From Rhizobacter sp. (lineage in GTDB: Bacteria > Pseudomonadota > Gammaproteobacteria > Burkholderiales > Burkholderiaceae_C), in contig JAHBZQ010000001.1 in NCBI GenBank assembly GCA_019635355.1, positions 620,001 to 684,000 of the forward strand: a stretch of DNA of 64,000 bases, in the 5' to 3' direction. Below the pieces are notes generated by a model. It worked only from the letters and a program-made list of their open reading frames with translations, did no database searches and was not told the origin of the DNA. The translations under genes were made by a program, and so were the position numbers. This document shows, in pieces, positions 56,211-64,000 of the stretch (the stretch's first letter is position 1; the number at the start of each line of letters is the position of its first letter).

Positions 56211-58495
56211 CAGTTCTGCAGAACCTTCGAGCCCTTCACCACGACGTCGCTGCTGGCCTTGATGTTGATCTTGCCGGAGCCGTCGACGGTGATGTCCTTG
56301 CCCTTGATGGTGATCGTGCCGTCCTTCTTCATCGTGATGCTCGCGCTGCCCGTCTTGAGGGTGATGGAGTCGGCGGCGGTGATGGTGAGGTTCTTGCCGA
56401 CGGTGAGCGAATCGTCTTCGCCGATCGAGGTGGAGCGCTTCTTCGAGACCGACGTGCTCTGCGCACCGCCGACGGTGAGGCTGCGGTCGGCGCCGATGGA
56501 GTTGGTCTGCTTCGAGCCCACGCTGGTGGACTGGTTGGAGCCGACGGTGATGTCCTGGTTGCTGCCGACGGTGAGCGTCTGGTTGGAGCCGACGTCGATC
56601 GTCTGGTTGGAGCCGATCGTGATGCTCTCGTTGCTACCCACCGACTCGGTGCGGTTGGCGCCGATGGTGATGGTCTCGTCGGAGCCCACCGTCTCGGTGC
56701 GGTTGCTGCCGATGTCGATGGTCTCGTTGCTGCCCACCGACTCGGTGCGGTTGGAGCCGATCGTGATGCTCTCATCGACCCCCACCGACTCGGTGCGGTT
56801 CTTGCCGATGGTGATGGTTTCGTTGTTGTCGACCGTCTCCGTGCGGTCGTGGTGGATCGTGATCGTCTCGTCGTTGTCGACCGTCTCGGTGCGGTCATGC
56901 TTCACATGCACCGTCTCGTCGTGGTCGATGGTCTTGGTGCGGTCATGGCCGACCCAGTGCGTCTCGTCGTTCTCGACTTCGATGTCCTGGTTCTTCTCGG
57001 CGTGGATCCACAGCTGCTCGCTGCCCTTCTTGTCTTCGAAGCGGATCGCGTTGGCATTGGCATACGCGCCACCCTTCGACGAGCGCGTGAGGATGCCGCT
57101 CTGCGTGGCGTTGGCGGGCAGGTCCCACGGCGGCATCTGCTCGGCGTTGTAGACGCGGCCGGTGATGAGCGGCTGGTCGGGGTCGCCTTCGAGGAAGCCG
57201 ACGACGACCTCCTGCCCGATGCGCGGGATGTGGATCGCCCCGAAGTTCTTGCCGGCCCAGGGGTGCGACACGCGCACCCAGCAGCTGCTTTTTTCCTTCA
57301 GGTCTTTCTTCTTGGCCTCGCGGTCCCAGTGGAACTGAACCTTCACGCGGCCGTACTTGTCGGTGAAGATCTCTTCGCCACCGGGGCCCACGACCACGGC
57401 CGTCTGCGGGCCCTGCACGAAGGGCTTGGGCGTGCGGCGCGGCGGGCGGAACTGCTGCGACGACGGGATGGCGCTGAAGTCGACATGGAAGGTGTTGGCG
57501 CCGCTCGTGCCCGACTCGTTGGCGCTGACGCTCGCCTGGATGGAGGTGGCCACGATCAGGTACTCGGCGTTCTGGTCGTCGCGCGGGTGGCGGGTCAGCT
57601 TGAGCAGGCTGCCGGTCTGGATGCTGTGGCCGTTGGATGCGGCCTGCACCACGTGGAAGCGCGACTGCTGCTCGTCGAGGCGGTCTTCGACCTGCTGGCT
57701 GCCATCGGCGGCCACGATGTAGTCGCCCTGGTAGTCGAACATCTCCGAGTCGGCGAGGTCGTGGTCGTGCGTGGTGTCTTTCTCGACCGCGAGGTCGACC
57801 GAGGGGCGCTCGAAGTCGTAGCTGTCGAGCACGGTCTTGCCGGGGCGGATCTCGCGCGAGAACGTCCAGCGCGAGACGGTCTCGGTGTCGGGCGGGGCGG
57901 CGCCCAGCTCGTAGAAGGGCAGGGTGTCGTGGCCCTTCACTGCGTTGTGGGCGGTGCGCGAGTCGACGAGCATCATCTTGTGCTCGCCGTCCTTGTGCTC
58001 GAAGTACCAGTAGATGCCTTCGTGCTCGAGCAGCCGGGCGATGAAGTTGAAATCGCTCTCGCGGTACTGCACGCAGTACGTCCACTTGCGGTAGGTGCGA
58101 AAGAGGTTGAACTTGAAGTTCGCGACGCGGTGGTCTTCGAAGATCTTCTTGACGATGTCCGGGACGGTCATGTCCTGGAAGATGCGGCAGTCGCTCGTGC
58201 GCGTGAGGAACCAGAGCCACGGGCGCACGGTGGCGTGGTAGCGGTAGTAGCGGCCCTGGTGGCCGCCCATCGCGAAGCGCGTCACGTAGCCGTTGAGGTG
58301 GCGCTTGCCGTCGGCCAGCATCACGTTGACGGTGACCGGCTTGCCCAGCAGGTCGGCCGGCTTGAGGTCGGCCTTTTCGCTCAGCAGGTTGAGCTGCATG
58401 TCTTCGAGCGAGCTCAGGCCGCCGGTCGTCGACATCGACTCGAACAGCAGGTCCGCAGGCGGAAGAGGGGAGCTCAGGGTGATGGGTGCTGGCAT
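56210..58495 (-). CDS. vgrG: T6SS spike protein VgrG
   Basis: The 761-residue VgrG begins with the gp27-like hub (PADLLFESMSTTGGLSSLE) and contains the VgrG signature HGTYYRFEHKD-type segment (EGIYWYFEHKDGEHKMMLVD). The gp5 OB region has VRVSHPWAGKNFGAIHIPRIGQEVVVGFLEGDPDQP and GRVYN. From about residue 515 on there is a long repetitive needle with ESITIG and RTESVG units, then a closing ITIKGKDITV. No extra C-terminal toxin domain is fused. It opens the effector module and is coupled to DUF6484. Confidence 0.97.
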   Translation of the reverse strand: MPAPITLSSPLPPADLLFESMSTTGGLSSLEDMQLNLLSEKADLKPADLLGKPVTVNVMLADGKRHLNGYVTRFAMGGHQGRYYRYHATVRPWLWFLTRTSDCRIFQDMTVPDIVKKIFEDHRVANFKFNLFRTYRKWTYCVQYRESDFNFIARLLEHEGIYWYFEHKDGEHKMMLVDSRTAHNAVKGHDTLPFYELGAAPPDTETVSRWTFSREIRPGKTVLDSYDFERPSVDLAVEKDTTHDHDLADSEMFDYQGDYIVAADGSQQVEDRLDEQQSRFHVVQAASNGHSIQTGSLLKLTRHPRDDQNAEYLIVATSIQASVSANESGTSGANTFHVDFSAIPSSQQFRPPRRTPKPFVQGPQTAVVVGPGGEEIFTDKYGRVKVQFHWDREAKKKDLKEKSSCWVRVSHPWAGKNFGAIHIPRIGQEVVVGFLEGDPDQPLITGRVYNAEQMPPWDLPANATQSGILTRSSKGGAYANANAIRFEDKKGSEQLWIHAEKNQDIEVENDETHWVGHDRTKTIDHDETVHVKHDRTETVDNDETITIHHDRTETVDNNETITIGKNRTESVGVDESITIGSNRTESVGSNETIDIGSNRTETVGSDETITIGANRTESVGSNESITIGSNQTIDVGSNQTLTVGSNQDITVGSNQSTSVGSKQTNSIGADRSLTVGGAQSTSVSKKRSTSIGEDDSLTVGKNLTITAADSITLKTGSASITMKKDGTITIKGKDITVDGSGKINIKASSDVVVKGSKVLQN
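56390..56955 (-). repeat. Coding tandem repeats of the VgrG needle
   Basis: Degenerate repeats of about 24 bases encode xxSxTIGSNRTESVG-like units in alternating order, forming the triple beta-helix. Several neighbouring units are nearly identical at DNA level (for example around 56590-56780), so unit number could vary by slippage or recombination. Confidence 0.8.
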
Positions 58496-58593
58496 GGTGT
58501 CCTACCTGGAACGCATCCGGGGTGTGGGCGTGAAGATAGGGCGTGAGCGCCCTCGCGGTAAGCGACGAAAGTCATGGCGCCGCCGCGCCGACT

Positions 58594-59334
58594 TCACTTG
58601 GTGGTGGTCGCCGGGGGTGGCGGTGCGATGTAGGTGATGAAGCGGTAGACCTGCCGGCTGCGCGACACGATGGGCACGCCGGATTCGCGGGTGTACAGGC
58701 TGTCGAGGAAGGCGTTGCCCTGGTCGAGGCCGTGCAGGTACGAGGGCAGCGAGGTGTAGTTCTCCATCTCCACCTGCACGAGGTTGGGGCCCATCCAGTC
58801 GGCGTCCTTGAAGCGGATCGCGAAGTTGCCGGTGTAGCCCCACAGCGGGTAGGCGAGCGGCTCCAGCATGTTGCCCTTGCGGCCCTGCCGGCCGCCGCCG
58901 GTGCGCCCCTGCACGAAGAAGTGCCCCTTGCTCGGCACCCATTCGCAGGCCACGTTGTCGATGCTGTACTGGCCCGACGGGCGGCCCGCGGCGATCCACT
59001 GCTGGTAGATCTCGACCGCCTCCAGGTAGGCCGGCGTGTTGCGCATGTGCTTGGTCTGGCTGTCCTCGGGGCCGAACTCGAGGTCACCGTTCTTCAGGCC
59101 CAGAGACGGGGAGCCGATCAGCCACCACACGAGGTTGCCGGCCGCCTCGTTGGCTTCGGCAAACCATTCGCTCGTGTTCTTGACGGCGCTCTCCCACGCC
59201 GTGGGCGTGTAGGCGTACATCTGCGGGCCTTCGGCACCGGGCGGGGAGTTCTTCGTCAGGGCATTGGTGCCGCCGTCGATGGCGGGCTGGTTGGTGTCGG
59301 ACCCGAGCGGGCCGAGGTTGCCGTCGTTGGCCAT
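58594..59334 (-). CDS. Unknown protein in the VgrG operon
   Basis: The 246-residue product has no signal peptide and no family I recognise. It has a Gly/Asn-rich start (MANDGNLGPLGSDTN), several Trp-containing stretches (EAAGNLVWWLIGSPSLG, YPLWGYTGNFAIRFKD) and a Pro-rich end (YIAPPPPATTTK). It sits between vgrG (98 bases downstream) and the TPR-methyltransferase. In that place it could be a T6SS cargo or accessory protein. There is no catalytic pattern to support either. Confidence 0.55.
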   Translation of the reverse strand: MANDGNLGPLGSDTNQPAIDGGTNALTKNSPPGAEGPQMYAYTPTAWESAVKNTSEWFAEANEAAGNLVWWLIGSPSLGLKNGDLEFGPEDSQTKHMRNTPAYLEAVEIYQQWIAAGRPSGQYSIDNVACEWVPSKGHFFVQGRTGGGRQGRKGNMLEPLAYPLWGYTGNFAIRFKDADWMGPNLVQVEMENYTSLPSYLHGLDQGNAFLDSLYTRESGVPIVSRSRQVYRFITYIAPPPPATTTK

Positions 59335-59356
59335 GAGGAACCTCCAGGCAATGTGT

Positions 59357-60691
59357 TCAGGGAAGTTGTGCGGCGACCAGCCAGCCGATCACCGGCTGCC
59401 CGCTCTCCACGCGCAACTGCTCTTCGTGCAGGGCCAGCTCGTTGAGGCCCACCTGCGACAGCAGGCGGCGCAGGTAGCCGCGGTGGTGGGCGTAGCGGCC
59501 GTGCGGCTGCAGCTTGTACGACTCGCCACTTTCAGACTTCCACGCCTCCACGGTGAAGACGAAACGGCCCCCAGGGCGCAGTGCCGCGGCGGCGGCGCGC
59601 AGGGCATCGTGCAGCTCGCCGAAGTAGCACAGCGTGTCGGCGCAGATGAGCACGTCGAAGCGGCGCGGGTTGTCGTTCAGGTGCGCCACGAGTTCCGCGT
59701 GGGCCAGCTTGTCGTAGACACGGCGGCGGCCGGCCTGGGCGAGCATGCCTTGCGAGAGGTCGCAGCCGCTCAGCTCGCGCGCCCACTCGCGCACGAGCGG
59801 GCCACACAGGCCGGTGCCGCAGCCGAGGTCGAGCACGTCGTATTGGCGAGAGGGCGGTGCCAGCAGCGTTTCCAGCATCTCGGTCACGAGCTGCGGCGCG
59901 CGGTAGTCGAGCGCGGCGAGGTTGGCATCGAAGGTGGCGGCAAACGCATCGAAGGTCTTCTCGACGTAGGCATCGCTCGCCCGCTCGGGCACCGTGCCAC
60001 CCACGCAGGCGGCGAGGTGGTGGCGTACCACCGGGTTGTCGGGTTCGATGGCGAGCCAGGCGCGGTAGAGCTGGGCCGCGTCTTCCAGGCGGCCCTTGTG
60101 CACCAGCGCCTTGGGCATGGCGTTGCGGGCCTGCAGCTGTTTCGGCGCGAGGGCCACACCCTTGGCGTGGGCGGCCAGGCCTTCGTCGATGCGCCCCTGC
60201 TCCACGAGCGCGAGCGAGAGCGTGTACCAGGCGAGTGCGAAGTCGGGCTTGGCCTTCACCGCGCGGCGGCACAGCGCCTCGGCCTCGGCATGCTGGCGGC
60301 GCTTGCGCAGCAGGGTGGCGAGGTTGGTGAGTGCATCGACCTGGTCGGGCTGGAAGGCGAGGCAATCGCGGTACGCCTTCTCGGCTTCGTCGTAGCGCTG
60401 GGTCTCCACCAGCACGTTGCCCAGGTTGTTGAGCGGCCCGGCTTCGCCCGGCAGGCGCACGATGGCCTGGCGGATGAGGCTCACCGCCTCTTCGCTGCGA
60501 CCGCGGATGTGCTCCAGCACGCCGAGGAAATGCAGCGCGTCGGGGTAGCCCGGCCAGCGCTGCAGGATGGACACGAGCAGCGGCTCGGCCAGGTCGAGCT
60601 GGCCGCCGCGCAGGTGCGTGACGGCACGCTGCAGCAGCTGGCGCTGCGGCAGCTCGGGGTCTTTGGTGTTTCCGGGTCTAGTCGAAGGCAT
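59357..60691 (-). CDS. T6SS-operon TPR-repeat SAM-dependent methyltransferase
   Basis: This is a 444-residue protein. About 250 N-terminal residues are TPR repeats (ALHFLGVLEHIRGRSEEAVSLI, PLNNLGNVLVETQRYDEAEKAY, FALAWYTLSLALVEQG). The methyltransferase follows with YDVLDLGCGTGLCGPLV near residue 285 and CADTLCYFG. It is a longer paralogue of 291-1340. Its start overlaps the clpV stop by 14 bases, so it is transcribed with the T6SS genes. It may modify a T6SS protein, though methylation has not been shown for any component here. Confidence 0.9.
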   Translation of the reverse strand: MPSTRPGNTKDPELPQRQLLQRAVTHLRGGQLDLAEPLLVSILQRWPGYPDALHFLGVLEHIRGRSEEAVSLIRQAIVRLPGEAGPLNNLGNVLVETQRYDEAEKAYRDCLAFQPDQVDALTNLATLLRKRRQHAEAEALCRRAVKAKPDFALAWYTLSLALVEQGRIDEGLAAHAKGVALAPKQLQARNAMPKALVHKGRLEDAAQLYRAWLAIEPDNPVVRHHLAACVGGTVPERASDAYVEKTFDAFAATFDANLAALDYRAPQLVTEMLETLLAPPSRQYDVLDLGCGTGLCGPLVREWARELSGCDLSQGMLAQAGRRRVYDKLAHAELVAHLNDNPRRFDVLICADTLCYFGELHDALRAAAAALRPGGRFVFTVEAWKSESGESYKLQPHGRYAHHRGYLRRLLSQVGLNELALHEEQLRVESGQPVIGWLVAAQLP

Positions 60692-63389
60692 AGGCGAAAT
60701 CGCCGTCGGCGACGGTGAGCTCCACCTTCGCGAGCGGCGTGCCCGTGGCCAGGCGGGTGAGGTACTCGTGGCTGATGCGCGGCAGCACGGTGTTGGTGAG
60801 CAGCGCGTCGATCACGCGGCCGCCACTTTCCACCTCGTTGCAGCGGCTCACCACCAGCTTGACCACCTCGTCGTTGAAGGTGAAGGGCACGTCGTGGTTG
60901 GCTTCGACGCGCTTCTTGATGCGGTTGAGCTGCAGCTTCACGATGCGGCCCATCATGTCTTCCGAGAGCGGGTAGTACGGGATGGTGACGATGCGGCCCA
61001 GCAGCGCGGCCGGGAAGACCTTCAGCAGCGGCTCGCGCAGTGCCTTGGCGATGGCATCGGGCGAGGGCATCAGCTCAGGGTCCTTGCACAGGTTCATGAT
61101 CAGGTCGCTGCCGGCGTTGCTCGTGAGCAGGATGATCGTGTTCTTGAAGTCGATGAGGCGGCCTTCGCCGTCTTCCATCCAGCCCTTGTCGAAGACCTGG
61201 AAGAAGAGCTCGTGCACGTCGGGGTGGGCCTTCTCCACTTCGTCGAGCAGCACCACGCTGTAGGGGCGGCGGCGCACGGCTTCGGTCAGCACGCCGCCTT
61301 CGCCGTAGCCCACGTAGCCCGGGGGCGAGCCCTTGAGCGTGGAGACGGTGTGCGCCTCCTGGTACTCGCTCATGTTGATGGTGATCACGTTCTGCTCGCC
61401 GCCGTAGAGCGCTTCGGCCAGCGCGAGCGCGGTCTCGGTCTTGCCCACGCCCGAGGTACCGGCGAGCATGAAGACGCCGATGGGCTTGCTCGGGTTGTCG
61501 AGCATCGCGCGCGAGGTCTGGATGCGCTTGGCGATCATCTCCATCGCGTGGTCTTGCCCGATCACGCGCTCACCGAGGTTCTTGGCGAGGTTGAGCACCG
61601 TCTCGATCTCGTTGGCCGCCATGCGGCCGACGGGGATGCCGGTCCAGTCGCCCACGACGCTGGCCACGGCCTGGTAGTCGACGGTCGGCAGGATGAGCGG
61701 GCTTTCGCCTTGCAGCGAGCTCAGCTCTTCTTGCACCTTCTTCAGCTCGGCCAGCGTGGCGCTGCGGTCGGCGTCGGAGAGCTTCACCAGCTCGGGAGCT
61801 GCGGCTTCGGCGCTCTTCTCCAGCTTGCTGCCCGTGCCTTCCACCGGCTCCAGGCCGCCGCGCAGCTTGGCGCGCAGGTCGAGCAGCTTGTCGACGAGCG
61901 ACTTCTCGGCCTGCCAGCGGCTTTGCAGCTTGTCGAGGCGGGCGCGCTCCGCGGTGAGTGAAGCCTCGACTTCGGCCGAGCGCTTGGCGGTGTCGATGCC
62001 GATGGCGTCTTCGCGGGCGATGATGCCGCGCTCGGTTTCCAAGGCCTCGATGCGCTTGGAGCAGTCGTCCACCTCGGCCGGCGTGGCATGCAGGCTCACC
62101 GCGACCCGTGCGCAGGCGGTGTCGAGCAGGCTCACCGACTTGTCGGGCAGCTGGCGCGCCGGGATGTAGCGGTGCGAGAGCTTCACCGCCGCTTCGAGCG
62201 CCTCATCCAGGATCTGCACCTTGTGGTGCTTCTCCATCGTGGAGGCCACGCCGCGCATCATGAGGATGGCGCGCGGCTCGTCGGGCTCGTCGACCGTCAC
62301 GCTCTGAAAGCGGCGGGTCAGCGCGGGGTCTTTCTCGATGTGTTTCTTGTACTCGGCGAAGGTGGTGGCACCGATGGTGCGCAGCTGGCCGCGGGCGAGA
62401 GCCGGCTTGAGCAGGTTGGCGGCGTCGCCGGTGCCGGCCGCGCCGCCGGCGCCCACCAGCGTGTGGGTCTCGTCGATGAAGAGGATGATGGGTTTGGCGG
62501 AGGCCTGCACTTCATCGATGACCGAGCGCAGACGCTGCTCGAACTCGCCCTTCATCGACGCACCGGCTTGCAGCAAGCCCACGTCGAGCGCGCGCAGCTC
62601 CACTTCCTTGAGCGAGGGTGGCACGTCGCCACGCGCGATGCGCTGTGCGAAGCCTTCGACCACCGCGGTCTTGCCCACGCCGGCCTCGCCGATGAGGATG
62701 GGATTGTTTTGACGGCGGCGCATCAGGATGTCGACCACCTGGCGGATCTCGTCGTCGCGGCCGACGATCGGGTCCATCTTGCCGCTGCGGGCCTGCTCGG
62801 TGAGGTCGGTGGTGAACTGCTTGAGCGCTTCCTGCTTGCCCATCGCGGCGGGCGAGATGGCGCCGCTCGCTTCACCGGGCGCCGCGCCCGACTCGCTGGC
62901 GGTCTGCTGGTCTTCGGGCGAGCCGCCCACGATCTTGAGGAAGTTCTCGGTCAGGTCGTCGGTCTGGATCTTCTCGAACTGCTTGCTGATCGACATCAGC
63001 ACGTTGCGCAGGCTCTTGGTCTTGAGCAGGCCGACGATGAGGAAGCCGGTGCGCACGTGGGTGCCGCCGTACATCAGCGAGCCGTAGACCCATCCGCGCT
63101 CCACCGCGTCTTCCACGAAGGTGGAGAGGTCGGTGACCGACGAGGCGCCGCGCGGCAGCCGGTCGAGCGAGTTCTGCAGGTCGGCCACGAGGTTCGACGC
63201 ATCCATGCCGTAATGCTTGGCGATGCGGTGGATGTCGCTGTCCTGGTTCTGCAGGATCTGGAACAGCCAGTGCTGCAGCTCCACATAGGGGTTGCCGCGC
63301 AGCTTGCAGAAGACGGTGGCGCCTTCGATGGCTTTGTAGGCCAGCGGGTTGAGTTTGCCGAAGAGGGCGGAACGACTGATTTCAGCCAT
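60678..63389 (-). CDS. clpV: T6SS ATPase ClpV (TssH)
   Basis: ClpV disassembles the contracted sheath. The 903-residue product has an N-terminal ClpN-type domain with YKAIEGATVFCKLRGNPYVEL, two AAA+ domains with Walker A GEAGVGKTA (about residue 233) and GTSGVGKTETA (about residue 644), Walker B in LDEVEKAHPDV, and a coiled-coil middle domain. It overlaps tssG by eight bases and the methyltransferase by 14. Confidence 0.97.
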   Translation of the reverse strand: MAEISRSALFGKLNPLAYKAIEGATVFCKLRGNPYVELQHWLFQILQNQDSDIHRIAKHYGMDASNLVADLQNSLDRLPRGASSVTDLSTFVEDAVERGWVYGSLMYGGTHVRTGFLIVGLLKTKSLRNVLMSISKQFEKIQTDDLTENFLKIVGGSPEDQQTASESGAAPGEASGAISPAAMGKQEALKQFTTDLTEQARSGKMDPIVGRDDEIRQVVDILMRRRQNNPILIGEAGVGKTAVVEGFAQRIARGDVPPSLKEVELRALDVGLLQAGASMKGEFEQRLRSVIDEVQASAKPIILFIDETHTLVGAGGAAGTGDAANLLKPALARGQLRTIGATTFAEYKKHIEKDPALTRRFQSVTVDEPDEPRAILMMRGVASTMEKHHKVQILDEALEAAVKLSHRYIPARQLPDKSVSLLDTACARVAVSLHATPAEVDDCSKRIEALETERGIIAREDAIGIDTAKRSAEVEASLTAERARLDKLQSRWQAEKSLVDKLLDLRAKLRGGLEPVEGTGSKLEKSAEAAAPELVKLSDADRSATLAELKKVQEELSSLQGESPLILPTVDYQAVASVVGDWTGIPVGRMAANEIETVLNLAKNLGERVIGQDHAMEMIAKRIQTSRAMLDNPSKPIGVFMLAGTSGVGKTETALALAEALYGGEQNVITINMSEYQEAHTVSTLKGSPPGYVGYGEGGVLTEAVRRRPYSVVLLDEVEKAHPDVHELFFQVFDKGWMEDGEGRLIDFKNTIILLTSNAGSDLIMNLCKDPELMPSPDAIAKALREPLLKVFPAALLGRIVTIPYYPLSEDMMGRIVKLQLNRIKKRVEANHDVPFTFNDEVVKLVVSRCNEVESGGRVIDALLTNTVLPRISHEYLTRLATGTPLAKVELTVADGDFAYAFD

Positions 63390-64000
63390 GGTGAAGGTCC
63401 TTCGTCAAAACGGAAGTGTTGGCGGGGTGGAGATGGAGTTCCCCGCGGTCGGGGTGCGGTGTCTTGCGGCCGAGCCAGGTGGTGCGGCCGAGCCGGGCGT
63501 TGCCTTGCATGCTGAGCTTGGGCACCTCGTCGCCCTTGAGCACGAGGCGCACGTCCCACAGCAGCTCGAAGCCCACGAGCTGGCGCATCCAGTCGCGCAG
63601 CTCGATGAGCGAAGGCTGGCCGGGCAGGAACTGCTGGTATTGCGCGAGCGTGAGCGGGCCGATGTGCAGGCGCAGCTTGTATTGGCGGTCCCACACCTTC
63701 GAGCCGGCGACGACCGAGACGCCCAGCGGCGCGCTGCGGCGAGCGCCGGGGCGGCCGAGGCGGCTGCGGTCTTCGGTGCGCAACGGCATCCAGTGGCCCA
63801 CGTAGGGCTCCACGCGGATGGGCACGTCGAAATACTGGCGCAGCACCTTGGAGATGGCCTCGGGGTTGCGCGTGCGGCTGGCCAGGTGGCCGGCGCTGTG
63901 GCGCTTGGCCGTGTCGGGCACGCTGTCGGCGCTGCGCATCGAGGCAGGGGCCTGGCCGAACAGGGCGCTCACCCATTTGGCGAACTGGTCGTCGTGCGGG
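63382..64000 (-). CDS. tssG: T6SS baseplate protein TssG, C-terminal part
   Basis: The frame is open to the right edge, so the N-terminus lies outside the window. The visible 205 residues carry the family pattern: HLASRTRNPEAISKVLRQYFDVPI, VGHWMPL, FLPGQPSLIELRDWMRQLVGFEL and a closing LGRTTWLG. TssG pairs with TssF and TssK in the baseplate wedge. Its stop overlaps the clpV start, in keeping with the usual tssG-clpV order. The remaining baseplate, sheath and hcp genes probably lie further right. Confidence 0.93.
   Translation of the reverse strand, partial: PHDDQFAKWVSALFGQAPASMRSADSVPDTAKRHSAGHLASRTRNPEAISKVLRQYFDVPIRVEPYVGHWMPLRTEDRSRLGRPGARRSAPLGVSVVAGSKVWDRQYKLRLHIGPLTLAQYQQFLPGQPSLIELRDWMRQLVGFELLWDVRLVLKGDEVPKLSMQGNARLGRTTWLGRKTPHPDRGELHLHPANTSVLTKDLHHG

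Overview
The window looks like chromosomal DNA of a high-GC betaproteobacterium of the order Burkholderiales, probably near the Rubrivivax/Leptothrix/Rhizobacter group. This rests on the strong GC bias at third codon positions, the protein families present and the character of the intergenic repeats; no rRNA or tRNA gene is present to confirm it. I found no insertion sequence, CRISPR array or phage gene.

Region by region: 0-3.8 kb carries the tail of a CoA-transferase, a TPR-methyltransferase, a lipoprotein Cu/Zn superoxide dismutase, a small stress-type protein, a cysteine-rich copper-storage protein and an alpha/beta hydrolase. 3.9-9.9 kb is a minus-strand signalling operon: a large hybrid histidine kinase with three receiver domains, CheR, a stand-alone CheB and a receiver-kinase. 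10.1-18.6 kb carries a sigma-54 gene, a hybrid kinase and two paralogous sigma-54-dependent regulators around a short-chain dehydrogenase. 18.6-24.5 kb is a DUF2383 protein, a class A penicillin-binding protein, a nitronate monooxygenase-like flavoprotein and lytic transglycosylase MltA.

24.7-64 kb is dominated by a type VI secretion system (T6SS). The plus-strand part is tssJ-tssK-tssL-tssM-tagF, a Ser/Thr kinase and an L,D-transpeptidase. An interposed block follows (low-complexity exported protein, coiled-coil membrane protein, Suv3-like helicase, OmpA-like protein). The T6SS phosphatase and FHA protein come next on the minus strand. A plus-strand run of six genes, mostly exported (outer-membrane barrel, LPP20-like proteins, caspase/FGE fusion), occupies 44.7-50.1 kb. 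From the right edge a minus-strand operon encodes TssG (cut by the window end), ClpV, a second TPR-methyltransferase, an unknown protein, VgrG, DUF6484, DUF2169, a ketoacyl-synthase-like protein, a PAAR-like protein with a putative nuclease tail, an unknown protein and a HEAT-like protein. The sheath, Hcp, baseplate and TssA genes are not in the window and probably lie to the right.

How it fits together: TssJ, TssL and TssM would form the membrane complex, TssK docks the baseplate, ClpV recycles the sheath, and VgrG with the PAAR-like protein forms the spike. The kinase, phosphatase, FHA protein and TagF are the parts of a threonine-phosphorylation switch. The sigma-54 gene and its activators could control part of the locus, but I found no convincing sigma-54 promoter.

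The most unusual non-coding signal is at 38806-39536. Two diverged copies of one multi-hairpin element face each other in the 3' regions of two convergent genes. Their stems differ in sequence but stay paired. A palindrome from a dispersed four-copy family lies between them.
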